Source: Agromyces sp. H66 (GTDB taxonomy: Bacteria; Actinomycetota; Actinomycetes; Actinomycetales; Microbacteriaceae). From it: DNA of 64,000 nucleotides. Each line of letters starts with the position of its first letter. The first letter of the stretch is position 1. The stretch spans positions 100,993 through 164,992 of the forward strand of contig NZ_SJZG01000006.1 of assembly GCF_004959775.1 (NCBI RefSeq), read 5' to 3'. Below the pieces are notes generated by a model. It saw nothing but the letters and a program-made list of their open reading frames with translations. It did not search any database and was not told where the DNA came from. Below are positions 38,629 to 48,500 of the stretch, piece after piece. The translations under genes were made by a program, and so were the position numbers.

Positions 38629-38803
38629 CAGAACGTGCGGGAGCGAGCGGCGCAAGGGGCGACGCACGAGGCGGCCACACGGGTGGTGCAAGGGCGGCGC
38701 AACGGGCGGCGCGCCGCGCGCGGCGGTACCCTTGAGGTGAGCGGCGCTCAGAAGGCGCCCACCCGGTTCCGCCCACGAAGCGGATGAACAAGGAGAACGA
38801 TCG

Positions 38804-39898
38804 ATGACGATCATCCACGCCCCGGCGACCCCCGCGGCCGAGGTCAACGCAGCACTCCCGACGGAGGCCCCCGAGCACGAGCGCGTGCTCATCACCCGCG
38901 GCCCCCGATCCGGACTCACCATCATCGTGGCCGTGCACTCGACGCGGCTCGGCCAGGCCCTCGGCGGTGCGCGCCTGTGGCGGTACGGTCACTGGACCGA
39001 CGCGCTGGCCGACGCCCTGCGCCTCTCGCAGGCGATGACCATGAAGAACGCCGCAGCGGGACTCGCGCGCGGCGGCGGCAAGTCCGTCATCGCGATCCCG
39101 CCGGGCACGAGCCTCGACGAGCGCGCCACGCGCGATGCCATGCTCGACCTCGGCGACGCCGTCGAGTCGCTCGGCGGCGCGTACATGACCGCCGAGGACG
39201 TGGGCACGAGCGCCGAGCTCATGGCCGTCGTGCACGAGCGCACCGAGCACGTCTGCGGCCTTCCGGCCGACCAGGGCGGCGTCGGCGAGCCCGCGGATGC
39301 CACGGCGGCCGGCGTGTACGCGTCGATCCGCGCGACCCTGCGGCACGTCTTCGGCTCCGACGACCCCGCGGGTCGGCACTTCGTGGTGGTCGGCCTCGGG
39401 CAGGTCGGCGGACGCCTCGCACGAAGCCTCGCACAGGCCGGCGCCCGGCTCACGGTGACGGATGTCGCGGGCGCGAAGCGCGCGCTCGCCGACGAGCTCG
39501 GCGCGACATGGGTCGAGCCGGGCGAGGCGCACCTCGTCGAGGCCGACGTGTTCGTGCCGTGCGGCCTCGGCGGCGTGCTCACGCACGACGTCGTCGACGC
39601 GCTGCGCGTGCGCGCCGTGGTGGGTGCCGCGAACAACCAGCTCGCGTCGCGAGACGTCGCGGGCCACCTCACCGAGCGCGGCATCGTGTGGGCGCCCGAC
39701 TTCGTGGTGAACGCCGGCGGCGTCATCTACCTCGACGTGGCCGGCGCGCCGGGTGCCGACCAGGCCGCCCTCGACGCCCGGATCGCCGGGATCGGCGACA
39801 CCGTGGCATCCGTGCTCGGCTCCGCGGAGGAGCACGGCACGACCACGCTCGCCGCCGCCGAACGCCTCGCCCGAGAGCGCCTCGACGCCGCGCGCTGA
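38804..39898 (+). CDS. Glu/Leu/Phe/Val dehydrogenase (valine/leucine dehydrogenase type)
   Basis: A 364-residue NAD-dependent amino-acid dehydrogenase, in the size range of valine/leucine dehydrogenases rather than glutamate dehydrogenase. Substrate lysine K81 and catalytic K93 lie in MTMKNAAAGLARGGGKS, and the NAD fold reads GLGQVGGRLA. It deaminates branched-chain amino acids to keto acids, which supply branched fatty-acid primers. AAGGAGA lies 8 nt before the ATG. Confidence 0.9.
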   Translation: MTIIHAPATPAAEVNAALPTEAPEHERVLITRGPRSGLTIIVAVHSTRLGQALGGARLWRYGHWTDALADALRLSQAMTMKNAAAGLARGGGKSVIAIPPGTSLDERATRDAMLDLGDAVESLGGAYMTAEDVGTSAELMAVVHERTEHVCGLPADQGGVGEPADATAAGVYASIRATLRHVFGSDDPAGRHFVVVGLGQVGGRLARSLAQAGARLTVTDVAGAKRALADELGATWVEPGEAHLVEADVFVPCGLGGVLTHDVVDALRVRAVVGAANNQLASRDVAGHLTERGIVWAPDFVVNAGGVIYLDVAGAPGADQAALDARIAGIGDTVASVLGSAEEHGTTTLAAAERLARERLDAAR

Positions 39899-39928
39899 GA
39901 CACCGGCACCGGCCGATAGGCTCGTGCC

Positions 39929-41185
39929 ATGACGTCGCCTGCCGCCGCGCCCCCGCCCGCCCCGGCCCGGTTCACGCCGGCCCCGACGCCCGGGCGGCGG
40001 GCGCTGGCGGTGGTCGCATCGGCGGCATCCGTCGCCGTCACCGCGATGCTCGTCGCGGTGTTCGCGTTCTTCATCGGCAACGGCCAGTCGCCGCAGGTCT
40101 TCAGCCAGGTCTTCGGACATTTCGCGCTCGCGGCGCTCATCGCATGGGTGCTGCTCGCCGTCGCCAACGCGGTGGGCGCGACCCGGGTGTGGTTCCTCGC
40201 CCTCATCGGCGGGTTCGCCTCCGGAAGCCTCGCCGCCCTGCTCGCGACGACCGTCACCGCGAGTGCCGTGGGCAGCCCGTTCTCGGGCCCGATCTTCCTC
40301 TTCGTGATCAGCTCGCTCGTGAGCCTCAACCTCGTGTTCATCCTCACGGTCATCGGGGCGGAGGTGTTCCTGGCCCCGCGTGTGCTGCGCGGCATCCTCG
40401 CCTACTCGCAGCGGCGCCCGCCGCGCCGGCTCGCACTCGTGCGCATCCCCGCATCGAACCTGGACGAGGGCGTGCTCACCCACCTCGAACGCACCCCGGT
40501 CGACAAGGCGCGGGCCGACGAGCAGTGGGACAACTACTGCGCGGCGCTCGTGGCCGAGGGCTGGGAGACCGTCGAGGTCGATGCCGCGCCCGAGCTCGCC
40601 GACTCCGTGTTCGTCGAGGACGCCGTCGTGTTCTTCGGCGACCTCGCCGTGATCACGAACCCGGGGGCCGAGTCGCGCCGGCCCGAGATCGACGCCGTCG
40701 AACGCGCGGTGCGCGCGATCCCCGGCATCGCGGTGCGGCGCATCGAGGCTCCGGGCACGCTCGACGGCGGCGACGTGTTGAAGGTCGGTTCCACGGTGTA
40801 CGTCGGCGCGTCGAGTCGCACCGACGCCGAGGGCATCCGGCAGCTGCGGGCCCTGCTCACGCCGCACGGCTACTCGGTCGTCGCGGTGCCCGTGACGAAG
40901 GCGCTGCACCTGAAGAGCACCGTGACGGCACTGCCCGACGGCACCGTCATCGGCGATCCGGCCCGGGTCGACGTGCCGAGCCTGTTCCCGCGGTTCCTGC
41001 CCGTGCCCGAGCCCGAAGGCGTCGCCGTGGTCGAACTCTCCTCGGAATCGCTGCTGATGTCGTCGTCCGCCCCCGAGACGGCGTCGATGCTGTCGAGCCT
41101 CGGCTACCGCGTGGTCACCGTCGACATCGGCGAGTTCGAGAAGCTCGAGGGATGCGTCACGTGCCTGTCGGTGCGGGTGCGCTGA
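39929..41185 (+). CDS. Membrane-anchored dimethylargininase (DDAH)-like protein
   Basis: A 418-residue fusion. Residues 25-155 form four membrane helices. Residues about 165-418 form a penta-beta-propeller amidinotransferase-fold domain like N-dimethylarginine dimethylaminohydrolase. Visible parts are LVRIPASN, FVEDAVVFFGDLAVITNPGAESRRPE, LDGGDVLKVG, the catalytic His in KALHLKSTVT, and the near-terminal nucleophile Cys412 in GCVTCLSVRVR. Such enzymes release citrulline from methylarginines, or act on related guanidino compounds. A DDAH is normally a soluble protein of about 255-300 residues, so the membrane domain is unusual. The 3' end overlaps the convergent ABC gene by 29 bp. Confidence 0.85.
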   Translation: MTSPAAAPPPAPARFTPAPTPGRRALAVVASAASVAVTAMLVAVFAFFIGNGQSPQVFSQVFGHFALAALIAWVLLAVANAVGATRVWFLALIGGFASGSLAALLATTVTASAVGSPFSGPIFLFVISSLVSLNLVFILTVIGAEVFLAPRVLRGILAYSQRRPPRRLALVRIPASNLDEGVLTHLERTPVDKARADEQWDNYCAALVAEGWETVEVDAAPELADSVFVEDAVVFFGDLAVITNPGAESRRPEIDAVERAVRAIPGIAVRRIEAPGTLDGGDVLKVGSTVYVGASSRTDAEGIRQLRALLTPHGYSVVAVPVTKALHLKSTVTALPDGTVIGDPARVDVPSLFPRFLPVPEPEGVAVVELSSESLLMSSSAPETASMLSSLGYRVVTVDIGEFEKLEGCVTCLSVRVR

Positions 41186-41855
41186 GGCGTTTCGCCCGGC
41201 CGTCGTGCAGTTCGAGCACGCGGTCGGCGCGCGTGACGAGCGCCGGGTCGTGGGTCGTCACGACGGCCGCGACGCCGCGTGCGTGCACGAGCTCGCCGAT
41301 GAGGTCCATCACGGTGGCCGCGGTGCCGCTGTCGAGCTGACCCGTCGGCTCGTCGGCCAGCAGCACCTGCGGACGGGCGGCGAGCGCGCGGGCGATTCCG
41401 ACGCGCTGCTGCTGGCCGCCCGAGAGCTCGTACGGGCGCTGCGCGGCGTGCGTCGCCAACCCCACGAGATCGAGCGACTCGGCGACGCGTGCCTCGCGCT
41501 CGGCACGCGGCATCCGCTGCAGCCTGAGCGGCACCTCGACGTTCTCGGCCGCGGAGAGCACGGGGATGAGTCCGAACGACTGGAACACGTAGCCGAGCCG
41601 GTCGCGGCGCACGGCCGCGAGGGCGTCCTCGCCGAGTGACGACAGCTCGTCGTCGCCCAGCACGACGCGCCCCGAGGTGGGACGGTCGAGCCCGCCCAAG
41701 AGGTTGAGGAGCGTCGTCTTGCCGGCGCCCGAGGGCCCGGTCACGACGAGCAGTTCGCCCGGTCGCACCTCGAGCGTGACCTCCGCGACGGCGTGCACGG
41801 CGCCGCCGCTCGACTCGAAGAGGCGGCTCACGGCCTCGGCTCGAAGGGTCGTCAT
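41157..41855 (-). CDS. ABC transporter ATP-binding protein, MacB/LolD type
   Basis: A 232-residue ATPase of the MacB/LolD group. Walker A is GPSGAGKTT, the Q-loop region YVFQSFGLIPVLSA, signature ELSGGQQQRVGIARAL and Walker B VLLADEPTGQLD. It is the last gene of a four-gene unit; its ATG overlaps the stop of the preceding ATPase gene (ATGA). Two ATPases and two large FtsX-type permeases in one unit suggest a heteromeric mechanotransmission-type complex rather than a simple pump. The gene's last 29 bp overlap the DDAH-like gene on the opposite strand. Confidence 0.92.
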   Translation of the reverse strand: MTTLRAEAVSRLFESSGGAVHAVAEVTLEVRPGELLVVTGPSGAGKTTLLNLLGGLDRPTSGRVVLGDDELSSLGEDALAAVRRDRLGYVFQSFGLIPVLSAAENVEVPLRLQRMPRAEREARVAESLDLVGLATHAAQRPYELSGGQQQRVGIARALAARPQVLLADEPTGQLDSGTAATVMDLIGELVHARGVAAVVTTHDPALVTRADRVLELHDGRAKRLSAPAPTGT

Positions 41856-42847
41856 CGCGGGTCCTCCTCGGTGGTGGCGCGGGCGGCGGATGCCTCGTCG
41901 CCGCGTCGGGGTGCGATGGATGCCTCGTCGTCGCGTCGCGGCGGGGCATCCGCCCCCTCGTGTCCGGGCCAGACGCCGACATGGTCGGCCTCGAGGGCGA
42001 GGCGCACCCGGTCGCGCAGCGCGAGGGTCTGCACGAACTCGTGGGGGAGCTGCAGGCGGCCGACGCGGTCGAGCACGGCGAACTCCTCGGCGACGTGCTC
42101 CTCGGCGCCGTGCTCGTCGACCCGCGTGGAGCGGAGCACCTCGGTCGAGGTGCGACCGTCGCGGATCTGCACGGTTCGGCGCACATGTCCCGAGACCGTC
42201 GGGTCGTGGGTCACGATGAGCGTCGTCACCCCGAGTTCCTCGTTGACGCCGCGCATCGCCTCGAGCACGGCCGCCGAGGTCTCCTCGTCGAGTTCGCCGG
42301 TGGGCTCGTCGGCGAGGAGCACGAGCGGCGCGTTCGCGAGCGCGACGGCGATGGCGACGCGCTGCTGCTGGCCGCCGGAGAGCTCGCCGGGGCGCCGGTC
42401 GCGCCGGTCGCCCACCTCGAGGAGGTCGAGCAGTTCGTCGACGCGCTGCTCGCGGGCCGCGCCGCGGCGGGTGCCCGCCACGTTCATCGCCAGTGCGACG
42501 TTCTCGGCGGCCGTCAGGTACGGCAGGAGGTTGCGCGAGGTCTGCTGCCACACGAATCCCACCGTGTGACGCTGGTAGGCCACGCGCTCGCGCGAGCGCA
42601 TGGTGAGCAGGTCGTGCCCGGCGACCCGCGCGACACCGGCCGTGGCGGTGTCGAGGCCCGAGAGGATGGTGAGCAGCGTCGACTTGCCCGAGCCCGAGGC
42701 GCCGACCACGGCGACCATCTCGCCGGCGTCGACCCGGAGGTTGAGTCCCTGCAGGGCCTGCACCTCGATGCCGTCGGCGGAGAAGATCCGCACGAGGTCG
42801 GTGCACAGGATGTGCGGGTCCGCGTCGGTGAGGGTCACGTCGATCAT
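41852..42847 (-). CDS. ABC transporter ATP-binding protein with AbrB-like C-terminal tail
   Basis: A 331-residue ATPase. The first 225 residues form a MacB/LolD-type nucleotide-binding domain: Walker A GASGSGKST, Q-loop FVWQQTSRNLLPYL, signature ELSGGQQQRVAIAVAL, Walker B VLLADEPTGELD. A C-terminal segment of about 40 residues (EEFAVLDRVGRLQLPHEFVQTL and RVRLALEADHVGVWP) looks like a swapped-hairpin SpoVT/AbrB-type domain. The last 35 residues are charged and contain a short internal repeat (DDEAS / GDEAS). Both ends overlap neighbours by ATGA. Confidence 0.9.
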   Translation of the reverse strand: MIDVTLTDADPHILCTDLVRIFSADGIEVQALQGLNLRVDAGEMVAVVGASGSGKSTLLTILSGLDTATAGVARVAGHDLLTMRSRERVAYQRHTVGFVWQQTSRNLLPYLTAAENVALAMNVAGTRRGAAREQRVDELLDLLEVGDRRDRRPGELSGGQQQRVAIAVALANAPLVLLADEPTGELDEETSAAVLEAMRGVNEELGVTTLIVTHDPTVSGHVRRTVQIRDGRTSTEVLRSTRVDEHGAEEHVAEEFAVLDRVGRLQLPHEFVQTLALRDRVRLALEADHVGVWPGHEGADAPPRRDDEASIAPRRGDEASAARATTEEDPR

Positions 42848-45591
42848 CCTTCCTCTTCCGCGCGCATCGCGCGCGCCGCATTCGCCCGATCGCCGACGCG
42901 GGAGGCGACCCCCGCCGCGGCGGCCGTCACGAGCACCGCGCCCGCGAGCACGGCCGCGATGAGCCACGGGTCGTACGCGACCGCGGGTTGGTCGCCGCCC
43001 GTGAAGGCGCCGAGGTCGATGCCCTGGAGCACGACGAACGGCAGCCCGGCGCCCAGCGCCGCTCCGACGACCACGGCGACGGTCGCGACCGGCCCGATCT
43101 CCCAGGCCACGAGCGCACGCTCGCCGCGCCGCGCGAGTCCGAGCGTCGACAGCAGGGGAAGCAGCCGATCGCGCGCGGGCCGGCCGACGACGAGCGTCAG
43201 CACGATCGCGAGCGCCGTGAGCAGGCTCGTGAGCCCGATCGCCGCGATGAGCGCGACCACGAGACCCTGTGCGGTGGGGCGGCCGGCGAGTTCGGCGGTG
43301 AGGTCGGCCGGCGTCACGACGGTGGTGCCGTCGCCCGCGATGCTCGCGAGATCGCCGGTGACGGCGGCGGCATCCGCGCCCGGCTCGAACCGCACGAGCA
43401 CGGTGCGCGGCACGAGCGTGTCGGTGAACGGCTCGGCGTTGGCGACGTCGAGCAGCACCCAGTTCGAGCGAGGGGAGTAGGCCGTGGTCCCGTCGACGAC
43501 GCCCTCGATGCGAACGGCCTCGCCGGCGAGCTCCACCGAGCTCGCGTCGCCGATGAGCGCATCGACGTGGCCCGAGAGCAGCACGGGCACGCCGTCCTCC
43601 CCGATCGGCTCGCCGAGCGTCTCGGGCAGCGGCGTCGCGTCGGCGCGGCCGGACTGCACGAGCCGCATCTCGTCGACGTCGACGACGATCAGCGTCGTCG
43701 AACGCTGCCGCCCGTCGATCGACACCTGGGAGGGGCGGGTCGAGTACACGGGGGCGATCGCCGCGACCCCGGGCACGGCGCGGAACTCGTCGAGCTGGGC
43801 ACGCGTGAGCGGCGCGCCCGAGATCGCGGCGTCGGCGCCGACGCGGGCGGCGGCGCTCGTCTCGATGCCCGCGCGCACGGTCCCGAGGAGGACCGACGAG
43901 AACACCGCGACCGACACGCCGACCACGACGGCGAGCACGGGCACGAGCCCGGCCGACGGGTCTCGGAGGGCCCTGGCGGAGCCGAGGAAGGGCACGAGGC
44001 CGGGCCGGGCGGACATCTTGCGTACGAGGCTCGCGAGCGGGACCGGATACAGGCGCAGCACGATCACGCACGCGACGAGGGACAGGAGCAGCGGGACCGC
44101 CGCGAGCAGCGGGTCGACGCCCGTCCGTGCCGCCGAGGTCGCGAGGCCGCGCTGGAGGAGCAGCACCACGGCGGCGGCGGCGACGAGCGCGACGAGCAGT
44201 TCGGCGATCCAGCGGAACCGGATGCCGCTCCCGGCGCCGAGGTCGGCGCGCGCCCGGCGCAGCGGGCTCAGGGCGGGCGCGGAACTCACGAGGAGGAGCG
44301 CCGGTGTCACCGCGAACGCCGCCGCGAGCAGCCAGCCGCCGGGTCCCGCGTCGGCCGGGACCGCCGCGGTGCCGACGATCCCGCCGGCGACCGCGGCGGG
44401 GAGGCCGATGGCCGCACCCTCGAGCGCGAGGATGCCGCGCAGCTGGCCCGGCGAGGCACCCCGCGCGGCCGCGAGCTCGAGCCCCGTGCGCCGGCGTTCG
44501 AAGACGACCCGGGCGCCGAGCACGAGCACGGCGATCATGACGCCGATCGGCCCCGAGGCGACGGTCGCGATCACGGCGTCGCTCGCCGCCGCGGCGAGGG
44601 ATGCCTCGCCGAGCACGGCGCCGAGGCCGCTGATGAAGGCGACCTCGCCCACCTCGTCGATGTACCCGTCGCGTTCGCCGGAGCCGAGCCGCTGCACGGT
44701 GCTCGAGAACTCTCCGAGCTGGGCCCGGAGCACCTCGACCCGGTCGGCGGTGAGGTGCTCGGTGCGGGTGGGGAACCACGCCTGCATCATGACGGGAAGG
44801 TTCACGTCGCGGAACGCCGACCACGAGGCGGGATCCACGAACGCGACCGCCGTGATCTCGGGTGGGGCGAGGCCGTTGTCGACGACCCCGGGCCGGAGCG
44901 CGGTCGTCACGTGCGTCCAGAACCCGTCGGCTGCGTCGATGGGGGCGAACGTGCCCGCGAGGCGCACGGCCTGGTCGACGCCGCGGAGGTCGACGAATCG
45001 ATCCTCGCCGAGCGCCCATGCCATGCGCTCGGCGACCGGCTCGGCGAGCACGATCTCGACGGGCGCACCGGGGACCTGGCCCTCGACCGGCGCCGGCCAG
45101 TCGCCCGAGGTGAGCCGGACGTGCTCCCGCAGCCGCGGGTCGAAGCCCGGCAGCACGCGGTACACGGGCGAGCCCGGCGAAGCTCCGGGCACCACGGCGC
45201 GTGCGGGTCCCATCGTGAGCGCGACGAGCGGGTCGCCGGCGACGCCCCGAAGCGGTTCGGGCATGCCGGCGCGGATGTCGCGGAGGATTTCCTCCTGCGC
45301 GCCCCAGACCGCGTCGACCTCGGCGTCGAGCGTCGTGCCGCCGACCGAGGGCCCGATGGCCGGGCGCGCGATGGCGGCGGCCGTGAGGTCGAGCTCCGCG
45401 CCGGGCATGGCGGCGGTCTGCTCGGCGAGCGCCGCGGTGTGCAGCGCCGCGACGGCGCGCGGTACCGCGGTCGCGAGGAACGCGCCCGCGACCACGAGCA
45501 GCGCCAGCGCGATCGACGCGCCCGGCCCCGAGGCGAACTGTCGCAGCAGCAGTCCCGGTGTCGAGAGGCGGGAGTGGTGGCGTGTGCTCAT
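42844..45591 (-). CDS. FtsX-like ABC permease
   Basis: A 915-residue permease. An N-terminal helix (about 23-45) precedes a large extracytoplasmic domain (to about 345). An FtsX-type three-helix bundle follows (about 350-470, with VFERRRTGLELAAARGASPGQL), then another extracytoplasmic domain and a second FtsX bundle at the C-terminus (about 790-900, RLLPLLSTLGLARRGERALVAWE). The start is ATG 45591. It overlaps both neighbours by ATGA. FtsX-type permeases of this size act with MacB-like ATPases in lipoprotein, peptide or drug handling at the outer face of the membrane. Confidence 0.9.
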   Translation of the reverse strand: MSTRHHSRLSTPGLLLRQFASGPGASIALALLVVAGAFLATAVPRAVAALHTAALAEQTAAMPGAELDLTAAAIARPAIGPSVGGTTLDAEVDAVWGAQEEILRDIRAGMPEPLRGVAGDPLVALTMGPARAVVPGASPGSPVYRVLPGFDPRLREHVRLTSGDWPAPVEGQVPGAPVEIVLAEPVAERMAWALGEDRFVDLRGVDQAVRLAGTFAPIDAADGFWTHVTTALRPGVVDNGLAPPEITAVAFVDPASWSAFRDVNLPVMMQAWFPTRTEHLTADRVEVLRAQLGEFSSTVQRLGSGERDGYIDEVGEVAFISGLGAVLGEASLAAAASDAVIATVASGPIGVMIAVLVLGARVVFERRRTGLELAAARGASPGQLRGILALEGAAIGLPAAVAGGIVGTAAVPADAGPGGWLLAAAFAVTPALLLVSSAPALSPLRRARADLGAGSGIRFRWIAELLVALVAAAAVVLLLQRGLATSAARTGVDPLLAAVPLLLSLVACVIVLRLYPVPLASLVRKMSARPGLVPFLGSARALRDPSAGLVPVLAVVVGVSVAVFSSVLLGTVRAGIETSAAARVGADAAISGAPLTRAQLDEFRAVPGVAAIAPVYSTRPSQVSIDGRQRSTTLIVVDVDEMRLVQSGRADATPLPETLGEPIGEDGVPVLLSGHVDALIGDASSVELAGEAVRIEGVVDGTTAYSPRSNWVLLDVANAEPFTDTLVPRTVLVRFEPGADAAAVTGDLASIAGDGTTVVTPADLTAELAGRPTAQGLVVALIAAIGLTSLLTALAIVLTLVVGRPARDRLLPLLSTLGLARRGERALVAWEIGPVATVAVVVGAALGAGLPFVVLQGIDLGAFTGGDQPAVAYDPWLIAAVLAGAVLVTAAAAGVASRVGDRANAARAMRAEEEG

Positions 45592-48500
45592 CGCTCCTCC
45601 TCCCGGATGCCGGGCCGCGAGGCCGTTCGGCGCACGCTCGCCGCGGCGCCCGCGGCGATGGCGGCCGTGAGGGCGAGGAACGCCGTGAACCCGACGAGCC
45701 ACGGGACCCAGTCGGCGTGGAGGTCGACCGGCAGCGCCGCGGGAGCGCCGGCCACCGCGGCGCGCGCCAACTCGGGCACGGTGGCCAGCGACGCGATCAC
45801 GCCGACGACGATGCCGATGGCCGCCGAGGTCGTGACGGCCGCCGCGAGCTCCGCGAATCGTGCGCGGGCCTGGAGCCGTGGCGGCACGCCGACGACACGG
45901 AGCACCACGACCTCGCCGAACCGGGCCCGGCCCAGTGCTGCCGCGAGTGCGACGACCGCGATGAGGGCGAACACCAGGGCCCCGCCGGCACCCGCCCACA
46001 GCGCCGCGGCGGCCGGCCCGACGAGGGATGCCGACGACGCATCGGCGCGCGTGGACACGACGAGGGCGGTGGTGCGACCCCGTTCGAGGGCGTCGGCCAC
46101 GGCGTCGGGGTCGGATGTCGCGAGCCATCGCTCGGCGGCGGCGGGCACGCCCGCGCCGTCGACGAACGCCGCGCGCGAGAGCGCCCCGAGGTCGGCCATG
46201 AGACCCGCGTCTCCGGCACCGGGCACGGCGGGCACGATCCCGGCGACGAGTGCGCGCACCTCGGCACCGCCCGTGAGCACGCGGAACGCGAGGGCGTCGC
46301 CCGGCTCCGCCCGGATGCGGGCGGCGAGCGTCGCCCCGAGGAGCACGGGAACGGGTGCGTCGTCGGCCGTCGTGGGCACGCGGCCGCTCGGACGGGTCGC
46401 CGAGAGCGTCGCCGCTCCCGTCGCCCCGACGGGAGCGGAGGTCGCGCCGTCGACCGTGACCGCCCCGACGGCGACGGTCACGTCGGCGGCGCCCTGCGAG
46501 CCCGCGAGCGTCGCCTCGAATCCGAGCAGGCGCAGCCCGGATCCGTCGGGGAGCGTCGCGGTCGCCGTGCCACCGCCGCCGGCCACGTCGAACGATCCGG
46601 CCGGCAGGCGGCTCGTGGTGCCGTCGGACCCGAGCACCCACGCGAAGACCGTGACCGTGCCGGGGGTTCCGGGCGGGGCGTCGAGTCGCACGTCGGCCGC
46701 CACCTCGGCGGCCCCGACGGGCAGCCGCGGCCCGGCGGCCTCACCCGATGAGGCGAGCGCGTCGAGGCCGGCGCCGCGGAGGTCGGTGCCCGGCGCGATC
46801 TCGGCGAGGCGCGGGGTCGGGAGGGCCACGAGCGTGGCGGGATCCGAGCCGATGCGCACCTCGCCACGGGCGATCGCGCCGCTCGCGGCGACGCCCGGCA
46901 CCGCGGCGAACGGGTCGGCGAGGGCGAACGGGTCGGTGCCCCGGACGACGTCGCGGCCCACGAGGACGACGCGGACGTCACCGCCCGTGGACACGGCGGC
47001 GGCGGCACGGTCGAACGCCTGCCAGCTGCCGGCGAACGCGGCGGCGAGCGTGAGGCCGGCGACCGCGATCATGGTCACGAGCGACGCCGAACCGTAGAGT
47101 CCGGCACGTCGCGCGAGTTGGCGCATGGGCAGCGCGGGCACGAGGCCGGGCCGACGCGCGGCGGATCGCTCGAGCAGGACCCCGAACGGCCGCGAGGCCC
47201 CGAGGGCGAGGAGCGAGAGCGCGACCGGTACGAGCACCGGGGCGAGCACGGCGAGCGCGTCCACCTCGAGGGCGCCGGACGCCCGCGCCACGAGCGGGGA
47301 GCCGTAGAGCCGGAACTGCCACAGCGAGATGACGGCCGCCACCGCCACGACGACGACGCCGCCCGCCGCGGCGGCGCGGGGCATCCGGCCCACCTCGTCG
47401 CCGGAGGTTCGGACGACCGGCCTGGTGGCGTCACGCCAGGCCCGGCCGGCGACGAGCAGCACGGCGCCCGCGAGGGTGACGGATGCCGCGACCGCCCCGT
47501 TCGCCCAACCGCGCGCGTCGTCGGGGCGCACGACGGCGAGGAGCGCCTCGGCCGCGGCGACGCCGAGGACCGCGGACGGCAGCCCGACGGCGAGCACTTC
47601 GAGGGCGGTGTCGCGCGCGAGTCGCCACGCCGAGGCTCCGCGCGCGCGGAGCAGCACGGTCTCGCCGCGCCGCGACGCCGCGAGCAGCGCCGCCAGCCGG
47701 TCGATCGCGGCGAGCCCGGCGAGGGCGAGGAGCAGCACGGGCAGCGGCGCGATGGCACGCACCGCACCGAGGCCGGCGAGCAGCCGTTCGAGCGTCGCCG
47801 GCAACCCGCCGAGCGTCGAGAGCCCGTCGTCGCCCATCGCGGGCTCGGCGCGCAGCGCGGGCTCGACGTTCGGGATGGCGGTACGCAGGGCGGCGGCGCG
47901 CTCGGGGGTCATGGACGCGGCATCCGCCGTGGCCGTCCACCGCACGACCGTCGTCGCAGGCAGGCCGACGACGGCATCATCGCCGACCAGGAACGGGCCC
48001 GCACCGCCCTCGACGGTGCCGGTCGCGACGATGGGGTCGCCGAACCACGCCGTGGCGCCCGGGTCGTCGGGGAGCCAGGTGCCGACGACGAGGAGCCGGC
48101 GGGTCGCGTCGCCGCCGTGCAGGTCGACGACGTCGCCCTCGGTGAGGTCGAGCGCGTCGGCTGCGGCGGCGTGCAGCGCCGCCGGGACGGCGTCGACCGC
48201 GGCGGCGGCCGACGCGGCCGCGACATCGTCGGGCCAGGCCCCGGACGAGAGCGAGGCGCGGGCGGGCAGGTCGTGGTCGGCGAGCAGGACGGCGCCGAAG
48301 GCTCCGCCGCCGGAGGAGGCGTCGACGGGCGCGGTCTGCACCGAACGGCCCCAGTCGGCGCCGCTCGGCACGATCATGCGGTCGAGCACGGAGGCCGCCG
48401 CCTCTGCCTGCGCCGAGCCGTCGCCGGCGATCCGGATCTGCCAGCGCACCGCGCCGTCGACGCCCGACGACGTCGTGATGCCGTCGCGGAGCCCTGAGAG

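Noticed and set aside
36467..40909. 1480-codon open frame on the minus strand opposite purN, purH and the dehydrogenase
   Set aside because: It covers three well-supported genes on the other strand, has no recognisable domain and no ribosome binding site; it is a codon-bias shadow.
42988..47097. 1369-codon open frame on the plus strand opposite the FtsX permeases
   Set aside because: It is antisense to two permease genes with clear family motifs. Its product is low-complexity Arg/Gly/Asp-rich sequence, as produced by high-GC antisense frames.
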